DNA of 64,000 nt from Leucobacter chromiireducens subsp. solipictus (GCF_016758195.1 NZ_QYAC01000007.1:1-64000); one strand, 5' to 3'. Positions 34,587 through 44,301 are shown, numbered from the stretch's first letter. Numbers and translations are program-made. Notes: generated from the sequence alone by a model not told the origin.

Positions 34587-35638
34587 ACACCTCGTCAGTG
34601 ACGCCGAACGGCTGGACGCTCGTGCTGCTCGGGCTGGTGCGGTACCGCGTGATCGTGATCCTCGTTGCCACACTCGGGATCGCTGCAACGTTTGTGCCAG
34701 GCTTCCTCGAGATAGGAACCCTCAGCCTCGGGCTCGATCGTGCTGCCACAATGGGCCTGATCGCCATCGGGCTCACCGTGGTCCTCATCGCCGGTCAGCT
34801 TGATCTCTCCGGTGGCGCGATCCTTGCCCTCTCGAGTATCGCAGCGGTGGGACTGCAGGGAGAGCTCGGGCAGGTGCCCGCCGCGCTCGTGGGGCTCGGC
34901 GTCGGTGTGGCTGCCGGGTGTTTCAACGGGTTCTTGGTGGTGGTGCTCAGGATCAACTCCCTCGTCGCGACACTTGCCTCCATGCTGCTGTTTCGCGCGA
35001 TCTGCCACCTGATTACCGACTCGCGCCCGGTCAGTGGGATCGATCCATTCTTTGGGATCCCGCTCACGCAGCCGCTGGTATGGACGTTCTCGGCCAGGGT
35101 GATGGTGTTCTTGGTGCTGATCCTCCTGTTGCACCTGTGGCTCACGCGCTTCGTTGCGGGCCGGAATCTCTTCGCCGTGGGCAGCAACGCCACGAGCGCC
35201 TCGGCGAGCGGGATCCGCTCGCGCTGGTATCTCTTCGGGGCGTTTGTCTGTAGCGGGCTCATGGCTGGAATCGCCGGCGTCACTTTCGGGGTCGCCTCGA
35301 ACACCGGTTCGCCGGTGTTCGGGGACACGATCGTGCTGACCGCGATCGCCGCTGTCGTGATCGGTGGCACCCGGCTTGAGGGTGGCATCGGATCCGCACT
35401 CGGCACGCTCGGCGGCATCCTCACGCTCGCTTCGCTCACGACCGCTATGGAATACCAGAGCGTCCCGGCGTACGTGCAGGACATCGTCACCGGGGTGACG
35501 CTCCTGCTCCTGATTTTGCTCGACCGACTCACCCATTCCAAACGGGGTGTTGACCTCTCACTGACCACTCTCGTGCGCCGGCTCTCACCGACGAAAACCG
35601 GCTCTCAACCGAAAGAAACCGAAAGGACGATCGCATGA
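34583..35638 (+). CDS. Sugar ABC transporter permease (RbsC-like), second
   Basis: A 351-aa paralogue of the preceding permease, with the same helix pattern and the loop FVAGRNLFAVGSNATSASASGI. A GG-rich coupling region appears at VIGGTRLEGGIGSALGTLGG. The C-terminal ~25 residues are a basic hydrophilic tail. The stop overlaps the binding-protein start by 4 nt. Confidence 0.92.
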   Translation: MNTSSVTPNGWTLVLLGLVRYRVIVILVATLGIAATFVPGFLEIGTLSLGLDRAATMGLIAIGLTVVLIAGQLDLSGGAILALSSIAAVGLQGELGQVPAALVGLGVGVAAGCFNGFLVVVLRINSLVATLASMLLFRAICHLITDSRPVSGIDPFFGIPLTQPLVWTFSARVMVFLVLILLLHLWLTRFVAGRNLFAVGSNATSASASGIRSRWYLFGAFVCSGLMAGIAGVTFGVASNTGSPVFGDTIVLTAIAAVVIGGTRLEGGIGSALGTLGGILTLASLTTAMEYQSVPAYVQDIVTGVTLLLLILLDRLTHSKRGVDLSLTTLVRRLSPTKTGSQPKETERTIA

Positions 35639-36624
35639 TCAAGAAGGTACTGTTCACGGGAACAGCGCTTGCAGCGGCGCTGCTGCTCGCATCGTGTGCA
35701 ACAGGCGGCGGTGCACCTGCCGAAGGCTCTGGCAACGCGGAAGCTGGGGGGAGTGGCAAAGAAATTTGTTACATCACCGCGGCCGAGTCACACGCGTACG
35801 CTACTCCGGCAAACAAGGCGTTCCAGGAGGCCGCTGACGCGGCCGGTGCCCAGGTAACGATGCTGAGCCAGGACTTCGATGTGCAGACCGGTACCGAGCA
35901 ACTCACCACCTGTATCGGGCGCAACCCGGACGGGATCGTGCTGTGGCCGCTCGACCCGCAGGCCTACATTCCGGGACTGATTCAGGCTCAGACCGCCCAG
36001 ATTCCGGTCGTGCTTATCAATACCCCGATGGACGAGGAAGCGATGAAGCTCGTGGCGAGTTTCACGGGCCCCGACGTCTACGAGGAGGGCAAGCTCTCCG
36101 CTGAGGCAATGACGGAGGCACTCGGTGGATCCGGCAAGGTCGTCATCATCGCCGGTCAGGCGGGCAACGGCACGACGATCGGTCGTACCGATGGCTTCAC
36201 GGACGAGCTGAAGGCAACCGGCGCAGACATCGAGGTGTTGCAGACGGTGAACGCCGACTTCGACCAGCAAAAGGCGCTCGTCGCCAGCCGAGATCTCATC
36301 ACGCGTTTCGGAGACGACATCGGCGGCGTCTATGCCAACGACGACACCATGGCGCGCGGCTTCATCGATGCCTGGGCCGAGGCAGGCAAGGATCCGCAGG
36401 CGATCCCGCCGATCATCGGCATCAACGGCCAGAAGGACGCGTTTGAGTCCATTAAGGCCGGCCAGTTCTACGCGACGATCGTGCAGTCGCCCGTCGAAGA
36501 CGGCAAGCTCGCGCTCGACACGATTCTCCAGGCCGCCGCCGGTGAGAAGGTCGATGCTCGCCTCCCGATCCCGCTCACGGTTGTGACGGCAGAGAACGTC
36601 GACTCCGAGGAGCCCGCCTTCTAG
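35635..36624 (+). CDS. Sugar ABC transporter substrate-binding lipoprotein (periplasmic-binding 4 family)
   Basis: A 329-aa lipoprotein. The signal peptide TGTALAAALLLASC ends in a lipobox Cys about residue 22, followed by a Gly/Ala linker. The mature domain carries YITAAESHAYATPANKAFQEAADAAG, IGRNPDGIVLWPLDPQAYIPGL and VYANDDTMARGFIDAWAEAG, typical of ribose/xylose-type binding proteins. Last gene of the operon, followed by a strong terminator. The ligand cannot be read from the sequence. Confidence 0.92.
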   Translation: MIKKVLFTGTALAAALLLASCATGGGAPAEGSGNAEAGGSGKEICYITAAESHAYATPANKAFQEAADAAGAQVTMLSQDFDVQTGTEQLTTCIGRNPDGIVLWPLDPQAYIPGLIQAQTAQIPVVLINTPMDEEAMKLVASFTGPDVYEEGKLSAEAMTEALGGSGKVVIIAGQAGNGTTIGRTDGFTDELKATGADIEVLQTVNADFDQQKALVASRDLITRFGDDIGGVYANDDTMARGFIDAWAEAGKDPQAIPPIIGINGQKDAFESIKAGQFYATIVQSPVEDGKLALDTILQAAAGEKVDARLPIPLTVVTAENVDSEEPAF

Positions 36625-36664
36625 TTACGCACTGCAGACCCCTTCCCCGGGGGCAGGGACACGT

Positions 36665-36699
36665 GCATCGGGTCCTCACCGCTCGTGAGGACCCGATGC
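36665..36699. terminator. Bidirectional terminator between sugar operon and lacI
   Basis: Perfect 15-bp arms (36665-36679 and 36685-36699; start GCATCGGGTCC) with a 5-nt loop, placed between convergent genes. Confidence 0.85.
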
Positions 36700-36724
36700 G
36701 CGTCTGTGTAACCGGGAGCCGACG

Positions 36725-37726
36725 CTATGCAGACTCCCGGATGACGAGTTCTGGTTTCAGAATGATGTGGTTTGCCTCGGGGAGCGGTCCCGACCGATTG
36801 ATCAAGCGAATCATCATCTCGACGGCGGTTCGACCGAGCAGCGTGCGCGGCTGAGAGACGGTCGTGAGCGGAACCGCGCCAACGCCAGCCCACTCAATGT
36901 CGTCATAGCCCATCACGGCGATGTCTCCTGGGACGCTGAGGCCGTTGCGGAGCAACTCCTGGGTGAGCCCAAGTGCGAGCATGTCATTGGCGCAGAAGAC
37001 AGCGGTGGGGCGTTTGTCTGTGGGGCGCGCAGCGAGCGATACTCCGACTCGGCGGCCTTCCTCGAGGGTCCAAGACGTTGTGCTGACGAGTTCGAGAGTG
37101 ATATCGCCGTCGGATTGATTCACGATTTCCCGTGCGCCCTGATAGCGCAGTTTCACCTTGGGGGAGTGATGCGGATGCCCGAGGAAAGCGATCCTGCGAT
37201 GACCGCGGTCGATGAGGTGCCGTACGGCGAGCCTGCCGCCCTCACGGTCGTCGACGCCCACGGACCACACGTCATGATCATCGCCGACGCGGTCGACAAA
37301 GATCATGGGTACTCCGCGGTCTTTGAGCGACTCGAGGCGCGAGCTGTTTTCGTCGACGGGCGTGATGATGATGCCCTGGACACGCTGCTGCACGAGCAGA
37401 TCGAGGTTGTGTGATTCGCGCACGGGATCATAGCCGCTATTGCACAGTACGACTCCGAGGTCGTTCTCACGGCACACCTCTTCTGCCCCCAGGGCAACAT
37501 CGACAAAGAACGGGTTTCCGAGCTCGGCAACGGAGATCCCAATGGTGCGGGTGCGGCCTGGACGGAACTGCCGGGAGCGCTGATCGGGAACGAACTCGAG
37601 CTCTGCGATTGCCTGCATCACGCGCTCTCGCGTTTCGGCGCGCACGTAGGACGGGCGGTTGAGAACGTTGCTCACGGTGCCGGCGGAGACACCGGCGAGC
37701 GTTGCGACATCGCGAATCGTAGCCAA
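36725..37726 (-). CDS. LacI-family regulator of the cupin/epimerase/ABC operon
   Basis: A 333-aa repressor. HTH and hinge: ATIRDVATLAGVSAGTVSNVLNRPSYVRAETRERVMQAI. The sensor domain is periplasmic-binding-like (RTIGISVAELGNPFFVDVALGAEEVC, FCANDMLALGLTQELL, DIAVMGYDDIEWAGVG). The start is TTG 37726, as no suitable ATG or GTG lies at the expected position; AAGG/TAGGA lies just upstream. The GTTCATTGAAC site upstream matches those at the cupin operon, so autoregulation and control of 29784-36624 are inferred. Confidence 0.88.
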   Translation of the reverse strand: MATIRDVATLAGVSAGTVSNVLNRPSYVRAETRERVMQAIAELEFVPDQRSRQFRPGRTRTIGISVAELGNPFFVDVALGAEEVCRENDLGVVLCNSGYDPVRESHNLDLLVQQRVQGIIITPVDENSSRLESLKDRGVPMIFVDRVGDDHDVWSVGVDDREGGRLAVRHLIDRGHRRIAFLGHPHHSPKVKLRYQGAREIVNQSDGDITLELVSTTSWTLEEGRRVGVSLAARPTDKRPTAVFCANDMLALGLTQELLRNGLSVPGDIAVMGYDDIEWAGVGAVPLTTVSQPRTLLGRTAVEMMIRLINRSGPLPEANHIILKPELVIRESA

Positions 37727-37756
37727 ATCCTACCGCCTTGCACTGTTCGAACTTGG

Positions 37757-37767
37757 GTTCATTGAAC
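37757..37767. promoter_or_regulatory. LacI operator upstream of lacI (GTTCATTGAAC)
   Basis: Palindromic GTTCATTGAAC, 31 bp before the TTG start; a partial second copy TGTTCGAAC lies at 37744-37752. Matches the pair at 29701-29730. Confidence 0.7.
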
Positions 37768-37817
37768 AATGCTACCGCCTTAGACCCTCGGGCGCGTGCG
37801 GCGGTGAGACCGTCGCG

Positions 37818-38987
37818 CTACGCGCCCCACCCCGCCTGCGCGCCGCCGACACGCTCGGCGGCGATGCGTTCCTGGTACCCGGAAGCGGCGTACGCGGCCA
37901 TCGGGTTGCCGGCGAGGCCGCGCGATTCCCGCCATCCGGCGAGTGCTGGCCGCACGTCGTGCTGGAACGCGTCCATGAAGATCTCGTTGGCTCCGAGGAC
38001 ATCGTTTGCTGACTGCGCGGCCGCGAGAGCCTCTCGATCGAGCAAGAGCGCCCGGGCGGTCATCTCCTGGACATTCAGCACCGAACGGATTTGGCCGGGG
38101 ATCTTGTCCTCAATGTTGTGGCACTGATCGAGCATGAACGTGACGTCCGGGTGATTGAGTCCGCCCCCGCGCACCACCTCCACGAGAATGCGGAACAGCT
38201 GGAACGGATCGGCGGCCCCGACGATCAGGTCATCATCCGCATAGAACCGGCTGTTGAAGTCGAACGCCCCGAGCTTGCCGAGCCGGAGCAGTTGCATCAC
38301 GATGAACTCGATGTTCGTCCCGGGGGCGTGGTGGCCTGTGTCCAGGCACACCTGGGCGCGTTCGCCCAGTGATGAGACCTGAGCGAAGGCGGTGCCCCAG
38401 TCGGGAACATCGGTGTGGTAGAACGCAGGCTCGAAGAACTTGTATTCCAAGACGAGGCGCTGTTCGTCCGAGAGGCGATCGTAAATCTGCTGCAGCGAAT
38501 CCTGCAGCCGATCCTGGCGGGCGCGCATGTCATTTTGACCGGGGTAGTTGGACCCCTCGGCGAGCCAGATCTTCAGATCTCGGGAGCCTGTCGCATCCAT
38601 CACGTCGATGCACTCAAGATGGTGGTTGATGGCTTTCTGGCGAATCGCGGGGTCTTCGTGAGTCAGCGCCCCGAACTTGAAGTCGTCATCCTGGAACGTG
38701 TTGGAGTTGATCGTGCCGATCACCACGCCCAGCGACTCCGCATGATCCCGGAGCGCAGCGTAGTCCTCGACACGGTCCCACGGGATATGGAGGGCGACTC
38801 GAGGGGCCAAACCGGTGAAGCGTTGCACCTGAGCTGCGTCGGCAATCTTCTCGAACGGGTCCCGAGGGGTGCCCGGCGTACCGAACACCTTGAAGCGGGT
38901 CCCGGAGTTACCGTAGGCCCAGGAGGGGACCTCGACGGCCTGCAGCGCGAGGGCGTCCAGGATGTCGGGAGTCAGCGTGGTGCTCAT
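37818..38987 (-). CDS. rhaI: L-rhamnose isomerase (RhaI type)
   Basis: A 389-aa TIM-barrel metal isomerase converting L-rhamnose to L-rhamnulose. Diagnostic segments are PSWAYGNSGTRFKVFG, HIPWDRVEDY, LKIWLAEGSNYPGQNDMRARQDRL, LEYKFFEPAFYHTDVPDWGTA, CLDTGHHAPGTNIEFIV and FDFNSRFYADDDLIVGAADPFQLFRI, providing the Glu, Asp and His metal ligands. It belongs to the Pseudomonas stutzeri-type isomerase group rather than E. coli RhaA. ATG 38987 overlaps the rhaM stop by 4 nt. It is the last gene of the rha transport operon. Confidence 0.93.
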   Translation of the reverse strand: MSTTLTPDILDALALQAVEVPSWAYGNSGTRFKVFGTPGTPRDPFEKIADAAQVQRFTGLAPRVALHIPWDRVEDYAALRDHAESLGVVIGTINSNTFQDDDFKFGALTHEDPAIRQKAINHHLECIDVMDATGSRDLKIWLAEGSNYPGQNDMRARQDRLQDSLQQIYDRLSDEQRLVLEYKFFEPAFYHTDVPDWGTAFAQVSSLGERAQVCLDTGHHAPGTNIEFIVMQLLRLGKLGAFDFNSRFYADDDLIVGAADPFQLFRILVEVVRGGGLNHPDVTFMLDQCHNIEDKIPGQIRSVLNVQEMTARALLLDREALAAAQSANDVLGANEIFMDAFQHDVRPALAGWRESRGLAGNPMAAYAASGYQERIAAERVGGAQAGWGA

Positions 38988-39364
38988 GGTTCCGTGCTTT
39001 CTGTTGTGGTGCGTGCGGGTGCGGTGCCCTCCGAAATCTCGGCGAGCTGGTCTTCGAGGTGGAACACCTCGGTGAGTCGTGGGGCCTCTTGATCGGGGCG
39101 GCCGGCGGAGGCGATGAAGAACTCGCTCATCTCCGCTTCCCACGCGGCGGTGCGGGGGTCCGCTTCGAGTGCGCGCTGCGCGGCGGCGTCATCGTCGGTT
39201 TCGTAGACGCCGATGAGCAGTCCATCGGGGCGCAGGAAGAGGGAGTAATTGCGGCGGCCGGCGTCGCGGATCGCGCACAGCATCTCGGGCCAAACGGCCG
39301 CGTGGCGGGCCGCGTATTCAGCGATCCGGTCGGGCCGAAGCTGCATTTCGAAACAGACGCGCAT
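38984..39364 (-). CDS. rhaM: L-rhamnose mutarotase
   Basis: A 126-aa ferredoxin-like alpha/beta barrel enzyme. It interconverts alpha and beta L-rhamnose. MRVCFEMQLRPDRIAEYAARHAAVWPEML places His21 where E. coli RhaM has its catalytic His22; NYSLFLRPDGLLIGVYE and FFIASAGRPD follow. It is ~20 residues longer than E. coli RhaM at the C-terminus. GGAGGG precedes ATG 39364. Overlaps rhaI by 4 nt. Confidence 0.92.
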   Translation of the reverse strand: MRVCFEMQLRPDRIAEYAARHAAVWPEMLCAIRDAGRRNYSLFLRPDGLLIGVYETDDDAAAQRALEADPRTAAWEAEMSEFFIASAGRPDQEAPRLTEVFHLEDQLAEISEGTAPARTTTESTEP

Positions 39365-39409
39365 GGTCCCTCCGATCGGGCGTGAGGTCTGCGATGAGGT
39401 GGGTGGTGC

Positions 39410-39442
39410 GGGGATCCCGAACGAGAACGGCTCGGGATCCCC
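39410..39442 (-). terminator. Hairpin between rhaS and rhaM
   Basis: Perfect 11-bp arms GGGGATCCCGA / TCGGGATCCCC with an 11-nt loop, in the gap between the rhaS stop and rhaM start. Probably a partial terminator or mRNA stabiliser that raises binding-protein mRNA over downstream enzymes. Confidence 0.7.
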
Positions 39443-39449
39443 GTGGCGC

Positions 39450-40496
39450 TTAGAAGTCGAAGTCGCCGATGTTGTCGGTGTTGAAGCGGTACGGGTCGCC
39501 GAGCAGGACGACGCCGTCCTTTTCGACGGTGTACTCGCCGAGATCGCCGGCCTCGAAGGTGTCGCCCTCGGCACCGGTGATATCGCCCGCCGCGAGCGCG
39601 TTCGCCGCGTACGCGGTGAGGTAGCCGAGCTCCTCCGGGTTCCAGAGTGCGAACTCGGTGACGGTGCCGTCCTCGACGTACTCGCGCATCTGGTTCGGGG
39701 TGCCGAGACCGGTCAGCGCGACCTTGCCCTTGGCGTCAGAGGTGGAGAGGTAGCGCGCGGCGGCCGCGATACCGACCGTGGTCGGCGACACGATGCCCTT
39801 GAGCTCCGGGTAGGTCTGCAGGAGTGCCGCGGTCTTGTCGAATGAGGTCTGGTCGTCGTCGTCGCCGTAGACCACCTCGACGAGCTCAACATCGGGATGG
39901 TTCGCCGCGAGCTCTTCCTTCATGAGGTCGATCCAGGCGTTCTGGTTCGTCGCGTTGGCGGCGGCAGAGAGCACCGCGATCTGACCCTTGTCGGCGATCT
40001 GCTCCGTAATCATGTCGACCTGCACCTTGGCGATGCCAGCGGCGTCCGCCTGATTCACGAACAGGTCGCGGCAGTCGGTGTTCGTGTCTGAGTCGAAGGT
40101 GACGACCTTGACTCCCGCGTCGCGCGCCTCGTTCAGGGCGTCGCAGATCGCTTTCGGGTCGTTTGCCGAGACGGCAAGCGCGTCGGCACCCTGCTGGGCG
40201 ACGGTGTTGATGAAGCTCACCTGGGCGTCCGGAGTGGCTTCGGCGGGTCCCACCTCGGTGAACGTCCCGCCGAGGGCCTCAATGGCGGCCTTGCCGCCCT
40301 TGCTGGAAGTGTCGAAGTAGGGGTTGCCCAGGTTCTTCGGGAGGAACGTGATGCTGGCACCGGAGTCGGATCCGCCCGCGTCGGATCCGGCACTACCGGT
40401 GTCCGCAGCGCCGCCGGAACAGCCGGTCAGTAGGAGTGCGGCGCTCGCCGCGATGGCGACGAGCCCGCCGGCCTTTTTCTTCGTTGAGAACCTCAT
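39450..40496 (-). CDS. rhaS: L-rhamnose ABC transporter substrate-binding lipoprotein
   Basis: A 348-aa lipoprotein. The signal KKKAGGLVAIAASAALLLTGC ends in a lipobox, followed by a Gly/Ser/Asp linker. The mature sequence, ITFLPKNLGNPYFDTSSKGGKAAIEALGG, FINTVAQQGADALAVSANDP, KVVTFDSDTNTDCRDLFVNQA and the ending DPYRFNTDNIGDFDF, fits RhaS of rhamnose ABC systems. Gene order with rhaM and rhaI supports rhamnose as ligand. GAAAGGAAACGAAC precedes the ATG. Confidence 0.88.
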   Translation of the reverse strand: MRFSTKKKAGGLVAIAASAALLLTGCSGGAADTGSAGSDAGGSDSGASITFLPKNLGNPYFDTSSKGGKAAIEALGGTFTEVGPAEATPDAQVSFINTVAQQGADALAVSANDPKAICDALNEARDAGVKVVTFDSDTNTDCRDLFVNQADAAGIAKVQVDMITEQIADKGQIAVLSAAANATNQNAWIDLMKEELAANHPDVELVEVVYGDDDDQTSFDKTAALLQTYPELKGIVSPTTVGIAAAARYLSTSDAKGKVALTGLGTPNQMREYVEDGTVTEFALWNPEELGYLTAYAANALAAGDITGAEGDTFEAGDLGEYTVEKDGVVLLGDPYRFNTDNIGDFDF

Positions 40497-40569
40497 TGTT
40501 CGTTTCCTTTCAGTCCCCGCGGTGCGGGAGTGTGTCGAGTCGTGTCGAGCGGATGGGGGAGGGTGAAAA

Positions 40570-41634
40570 TCAGGATGTGGGAGTGCCAGCGAGCGTGAGT
40601 TTCGGGCCGGACCGGCGGCGGTGCTTGGCGGCGGCGAACACGCTGGAGGAGACCACCGCAGCGATGAGGAGCACACCGGTGATGATGTTGATCACATCGG
40701 AGGTCACGTTTGCGAGGCGCAGCGCGCTCGCGAGGACACCGATCAGGAGCACGCCCGCGATGACGCCGTGGAGTGCGCCACGGCCGCCGAAGATCGAGAC
40801 GCCGCCGAGCAGCACCGCCGCGATCACCTGCATCTCCATGCCGGTCGCGTTGTCGCCGCGGGCGGAGCCGTAGCGCAGGGTGTAGTAGATCCCGGCGAGC
40901 GCGGCCACCGCTCCGCTGAGCGCGAAGAGCACCAGCTTGGTGCGGGCGACATTCACTCCGGAGAATCGTGCGGCCTCCGACGACAGGCCGATCGAGAAGA
41001 TGCCGCGGCCAAACTTCGTGAAGTGCAGCAGCACCGCAAACACCAGCGCGAGCGCCACGAACAGCAGCATCACCACGGGGATGCCTGTGGACCCCAGCTT
41101 GGCTTTCGCGAGCCCCGTCCACCACTCGGGGAAGTCCGTGACCGCGGTGGTGCCGAGGAGACCAACCGCGAGGCCTCGATACAGCGCCATGGTGCCGATC
41201 GTCACGGCGAGCGAGGGGAGGCCGACCTGGGTGATGAGGAAGCCGTTGATGAGTCCGCAGACCAGGCCAGCCAGAATCGCGATGATGATGGTCGTACCGA
41301 ACGGGACCCCAGCCTGCGTGAGCACGCCGGTCAGCACGCTCGAGAACCCGACCACGCTCGCCACCGACAGATCGATCTCCCCGGTCACAATGATCGCGGT
41401 CATGGGCAGTGCGATGATCAGGATCGGAAACATGTCGAGCAGCAGATACGTCATGGTGATCTGGCTGCCGAAGTTCGGGATGACCGCCGCGGCAACCGCG
41501 ACAACGAGCACGAATAGGCCGATAATGGCCGCTTCGCGGGTGAGGATCAGTCGCTGCCAGAGCGGCCGATCGTACTCTGCGATGTGGCGGACCGTCGTGG
41601 TGTTCGTTGCGGTTCCCGTGAGTGTGGCGGTCAT
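40570..41634 (-). CDS. rhaQ: Rhamnose ABC transporter permease
   Basis: A 354-aa RbsC-type permease. About ten helices (EAAIIGLFVLVVAVAAAVIP, YLLLDMFPILIIALPMTAIIVTGEIDLSVASVVGFSS) with the GEIDLS motif and GRGIFSIGLSSEAARFSGV docking loop. The ATG overlaps the stop of the preceding permease gene by 4 nt. The assignment of rhaP against rhaQ between the two permeases is arbitrary. Confidence 0.88.
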   Translation of the reverse strand: MTATLTGTATNTTTVRHIAEYDRPLWQRLILTREAAIIGLFVLVVAVAAAVIPNFGSQITMTYLLLDMFPILIIALPMTAIIVTGEIDLSVASVVGFSSVLTGVLTQAGVPFGTTIIIAILAGLVCGLINGFLITQVGLPSLAVTIGTMALYRGLAVGLLGTTAVTDFPEWWTGLAKAKLGSTGIPVVMLLFVALALVFAVLLHFTKFGRGIFSIGLSSEAARFSGVNVARTKLVLFALSGAVAALAGIYYTLRYGSARGDNATGMEMQVIAAVLLGGVSIFGGRGALHGVIAGVLLIGVLASALRLANVTSDVINIITGVLLIAAVVSSSVFAAAKHRRRSGPKLTLAGTPTS

Positions 41635-42686
41635 CGCTCCGTCTCCCGTCCCTCAATCAGTTTTCGATGTTGTCTGACGGCGAGCACCCGATCGAGAACG
41701 ATCGCGCCGATGATGAGTACGCCGACCACGGCGCGCTGCCAGAAGTCGGGGACCCCCAGAACGGGAAGGGCGCGGTTGATGGTGAGCAAGAGCAGCGCGC
41801 CGATGGCGGCCCCCCACACGGATCCGACGCCGCCAAAGATCGCGACGCCGCCGATCACCGCCGCACCGATCGCGTCCAGCTCCCAGCCGGATCCGGCCTG
41901 CGAGTTGATCGTGCCGTAGCGCGCGGCGTACAGCACGCCCGCGAAACCGGAGAGCGCGCCGGAGAGCACAAAGGCGGTGATGATTCGCCGGGTGACGGGC
42001 AACCCGTAGAGCTGAGCCGCATCGGGGTCTGAGCCGATCGCGTAGTTTTCGCGACCCGCACGGGTGTTGCGCATCCACCAGGCCACCACGAGCAGGACCA
42101 GCACCGCGATGATGGTGAGCACCGGGATCGAGAAGACCTGAGCGGTGCCGAGCCCAAGGAACTCGCGGGGCATGTCCGAGGCGTTGATGCGGTCCGATCC
42201 CGTCCACCAGACATTCACGCCGCGGAACGCGTACATCGTGCCGAGCGTGATCACCAGCGCCGGGACCTTCGCGAATGCGACGAGCGCGCCGTTGATGAGG
42301 CCGAGCAGGCCACCAAATGCCACGGCGAGCAGCACCACCACGACGAGAGGCAGCCCCGGCACGTCGATGAAGAGGCGGCCAGTGAGGTAGGCGCTGAGTC
42401 CCAATATCGAGCCGACGGAGAGGTCAACATTGCGGGTGATCAGCACGACCGCCTGCCCCACCGCGACGAGCATGAGCAGCGACGGCGTGAGCCAAAGATC
42501 GCGGTACCCGTCGACCGAGAAGAGGAAGTTGGGGTTCTTGATTGTGGCCGCGGCAACCACGAGGAGAACGGCGAGCAGGATGCTCGCCTCTCGGGCACGG
42601 GTCAGGCGACCGAGCCCCGCGCGGAACGCGTTCCGGGGCGGGGTGGCCGGGTCCACGGGTGCCGGGACCGTGATCTGGGCGGTCAT
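41631..42686 (-). CDS. rhaP: Rhamnose ABC transporter permease
   Basis: A 351-aa RbsC-type permease, paralogous to the next. TM-rich sequence with [26 protein letters not shown] and [21 protein letters not shown] docking loop, ending in a short basic tail. Overlaps the ATPase stop upstream and the next permease start by 4 nt each. Confidence 0.88.
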   Translation of the reverse strand: MTAQITVPAPVDPATPPRNAFRAGLGRLTRAREASILLAVLLVVAAATIKNPNFLFSVDGYRDLWLTPSLLMLVAVGQAVVLITRNVDLSVGSILGLSAYLTGRLFIDVPGLPLVVVVLLAVAFGGLLGLINGALVAFAKVPALVITLGTMYAFRGVNVWWTGSDRINASDMPREFLGLGTAQVFSIPVLTIIAVLVLLVVAWWMRNTRAGRENYAIGSDPDAAQLYGLPVTRRIITAFVLSGALSGFAGVLYAARYGTINSQAGSGWELDAIGAAVIGGVAIFGGVGSVWGAAIGALLLLTINRALPVLGVPDFWQRAVVGVLIIGAIVLDRVLAVRQHRKLIEGRETER

Positions 42687-44221
42687 GCGGCCTGCTCCGT
42701 CTCAGTGTGTGCGTGCTGGGTGGCGGCGCGCATCACGTTCTCCTGTGTCGCCTCTGCGCGGTCAATCGTGGCGGTGATCCTGCCCTCGCGCATCACGACG
42801 ACGCGGTCGGCCATGCCGAGTACCTCGGGCAGCTCGCTCGAGATCATGAGCACCGCCATTCCCTGGCTCGCGAGTGTGGAAAGTAGGCGGTGTACCTCTG
42901 ACTTGGTACCCACGTCAATGCCGCGGGTGGGCTCGTCGATGATGAGGACGCGTGGATCCGTGGCGAGCCACTTCCCGAGCACCACCTTCTGCTGGTTTCC
43001 GCCGGACAGCGTGCCCGCGAGGGTGCTGAGGGCGTTCGCTTTGACCTCGAGCTGCTCGGACCAGGGTCGTGCAGCGCGGTGCTCGGCGCGAGTGGTGACG
43101 AGGCCCAGGCGGGCGATCGAGTCGAGGATCACGGCGGCGGTGTTGCGGGCGACGCTCTCCTCGAGGACGAGTCCCTGTTTGCGCCGATCCTCGGGTACGA
43201 GGGCGAGGCCGGCCTTCATCGCAGCCGTCGGGACCCCTTTCCGCACGCGCTTGCCGGCGAGTCGAACCTCACCGCTGCGATAGCTGTCGACGCCGAACAC
43301 TGCGCGTGCGACCTCGCTGCGCCCCGCACCGACCAGCCCTGCGAGACCTACGATCTCGCCCGCCCGCACGGTGAAGCTGATGTCGGTGAAGACCCCGGGA
43401 CTCGTGAGGCCGGTCACCTCGAGCAGCGGTTCGCCAATCGTGGTCTCGAGCTTCGGGAAGAGCTCCGTGACTTCGCGCCCCACCATCTCGGCCACGACGC
43501 TGTCGGGATCGGTGTCCGTGATTGCCCGGGTGGAAACGTAGCTCCCGTCCCGCATCACGGTGATGGTGTCGCAGAGGGCAAAGACCTCATCGAATCGGTG
43601 CGAGATGAAGACGAGCGCGCGCCCCTCGTCCCGGAGTGCGCGGGCGACGGTGAAGAGTCGCTCGACCTCGACGCCCGACAGCGCCGCTGTGGGCTCGTCC
43701 ATGATGAGGATCCGCGCATCGAGCGAAATGGCTTTCGCGATTTCAATCATTTGCTGATCGGCGATCGAGAGTCCGTCGGCGGTGCGCTCAGGGTCCATGC
43801 GCAGCCCCAGACGCGCGAACAACGCGTCGGTTTCCACACGCATCCGGCTGCGGTCGATGCGTCCGAATCGGCCGAGCGGCTGCCGGCCCATAAAGATGTT
43901 CTCGATGACCGAGAGATCGGGGAAGAGGGTGGGCTCTTGATAGATCACCGCAATCCCGGCGGCTTTCGCCTCGGCGGTGTTCGTGAAATCGACAGGCGTT
44001 CCGGCGAGCCGGATGTCTCCGGCATCGCGACGATACAGTCCGGCGATGATCTTCACGATCGTCGACTTGCCCGCGCCGTTTTCGCCGACGAGCGCGTGAA
44101 TGGACCCCTCATGGAGGGCGATGGTGCCATCGCGAAGCGCCACGACGGGGCCGAACGACTTCGTGACACGGTCGAGTTCGAGCAGCGGCTCGGAATCGGG
44201 TGATCTCTTCATTGAACTCAC
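42683..44221 (-). CDS. rhaT: Rhamnose ABC transporter ATPase (two ABC domains)
   Basis: A 512-aa duplicated ATPase. Domain 1: [37 protein letters not shown]. Domain 2: modified Walker [37 protein letters not shown]. Two starts are possible: GTG 44221 (AAGAGA three bases upstream) or ATG 44212; the choice changes three residues. It is the first gene of the rhaT-rhaP-rhaQ-rhaS-rhaM-rhaI operon, divergent from lacI, with two palindromic operators in between. Confidence 0.9.
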   Translation of the reverse strand: MSSMKRSPDSEPLLELDRVTKSFGPVVALRDGTIALHEGSIHALVGENGAGKSTIVKIIAGLYRRDAGDIRLAGTPVDFTNTAEAKAAGIAVIYQEPTLFPDLSVIENIFMGRQPLGRFGRIDRSRMRVETDALFARLGLRMDPERTADGLSIADQQMIEIAKAISLDARILIMDEPTAALSGVEVERLFTVARALRDEGRALVFISHRFDEVFALCDTITVMRDGSYVSTRAITDTDPDSVVAEMVGREVTELFPKLETTIGEPLLEVTGLTSPGVFTDISFTVRAGEIVGLAGLVGAGRSEVARAVFGVDSYRSGEVRLAGKRVRKGVPTAAMKAGLALVPEDRRKQGLVLEESVARNTAAVILDSIARLGLVTTRAEHRAARPWSEQLEVKANALSTLAGTLSGGNQQKVVLGKWLATDPRVLIIDEPTRGIDVGTKSEVHRLLSTLASQGMAVLMISSELPEVLGMADRVVVMREGRITATIDRAEATQENVMRAATQHAHTETEQAA

Positions 44222-44288
44222 GGGTCTCTTGCCGCGACGGGCAGCAGGTTGAGCGGAATCGGGATGCAGTGAGAAACGCTCACATGTA

Positions 44289-44301
44289 TGAATCGTTTCA
44301 A
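44289..44301. promoter_or_regulatory. LacI operator, rha site 1 (TGAATCGTTTCAA)
   Basis: TGAA-TCGT-TTCA palindrome, 68-80 bp upstream of the rhaT GTG. Same core as the second site at 44375-44390. Confidence 0.75.

Noticed and set aside
37818-39143. 441-aa version of rhaI
   Set aside because: The extra N-terminus overlaps rhaM and is not isomerase-like; ATG 38987 has the ATGA overlap and a normal length.
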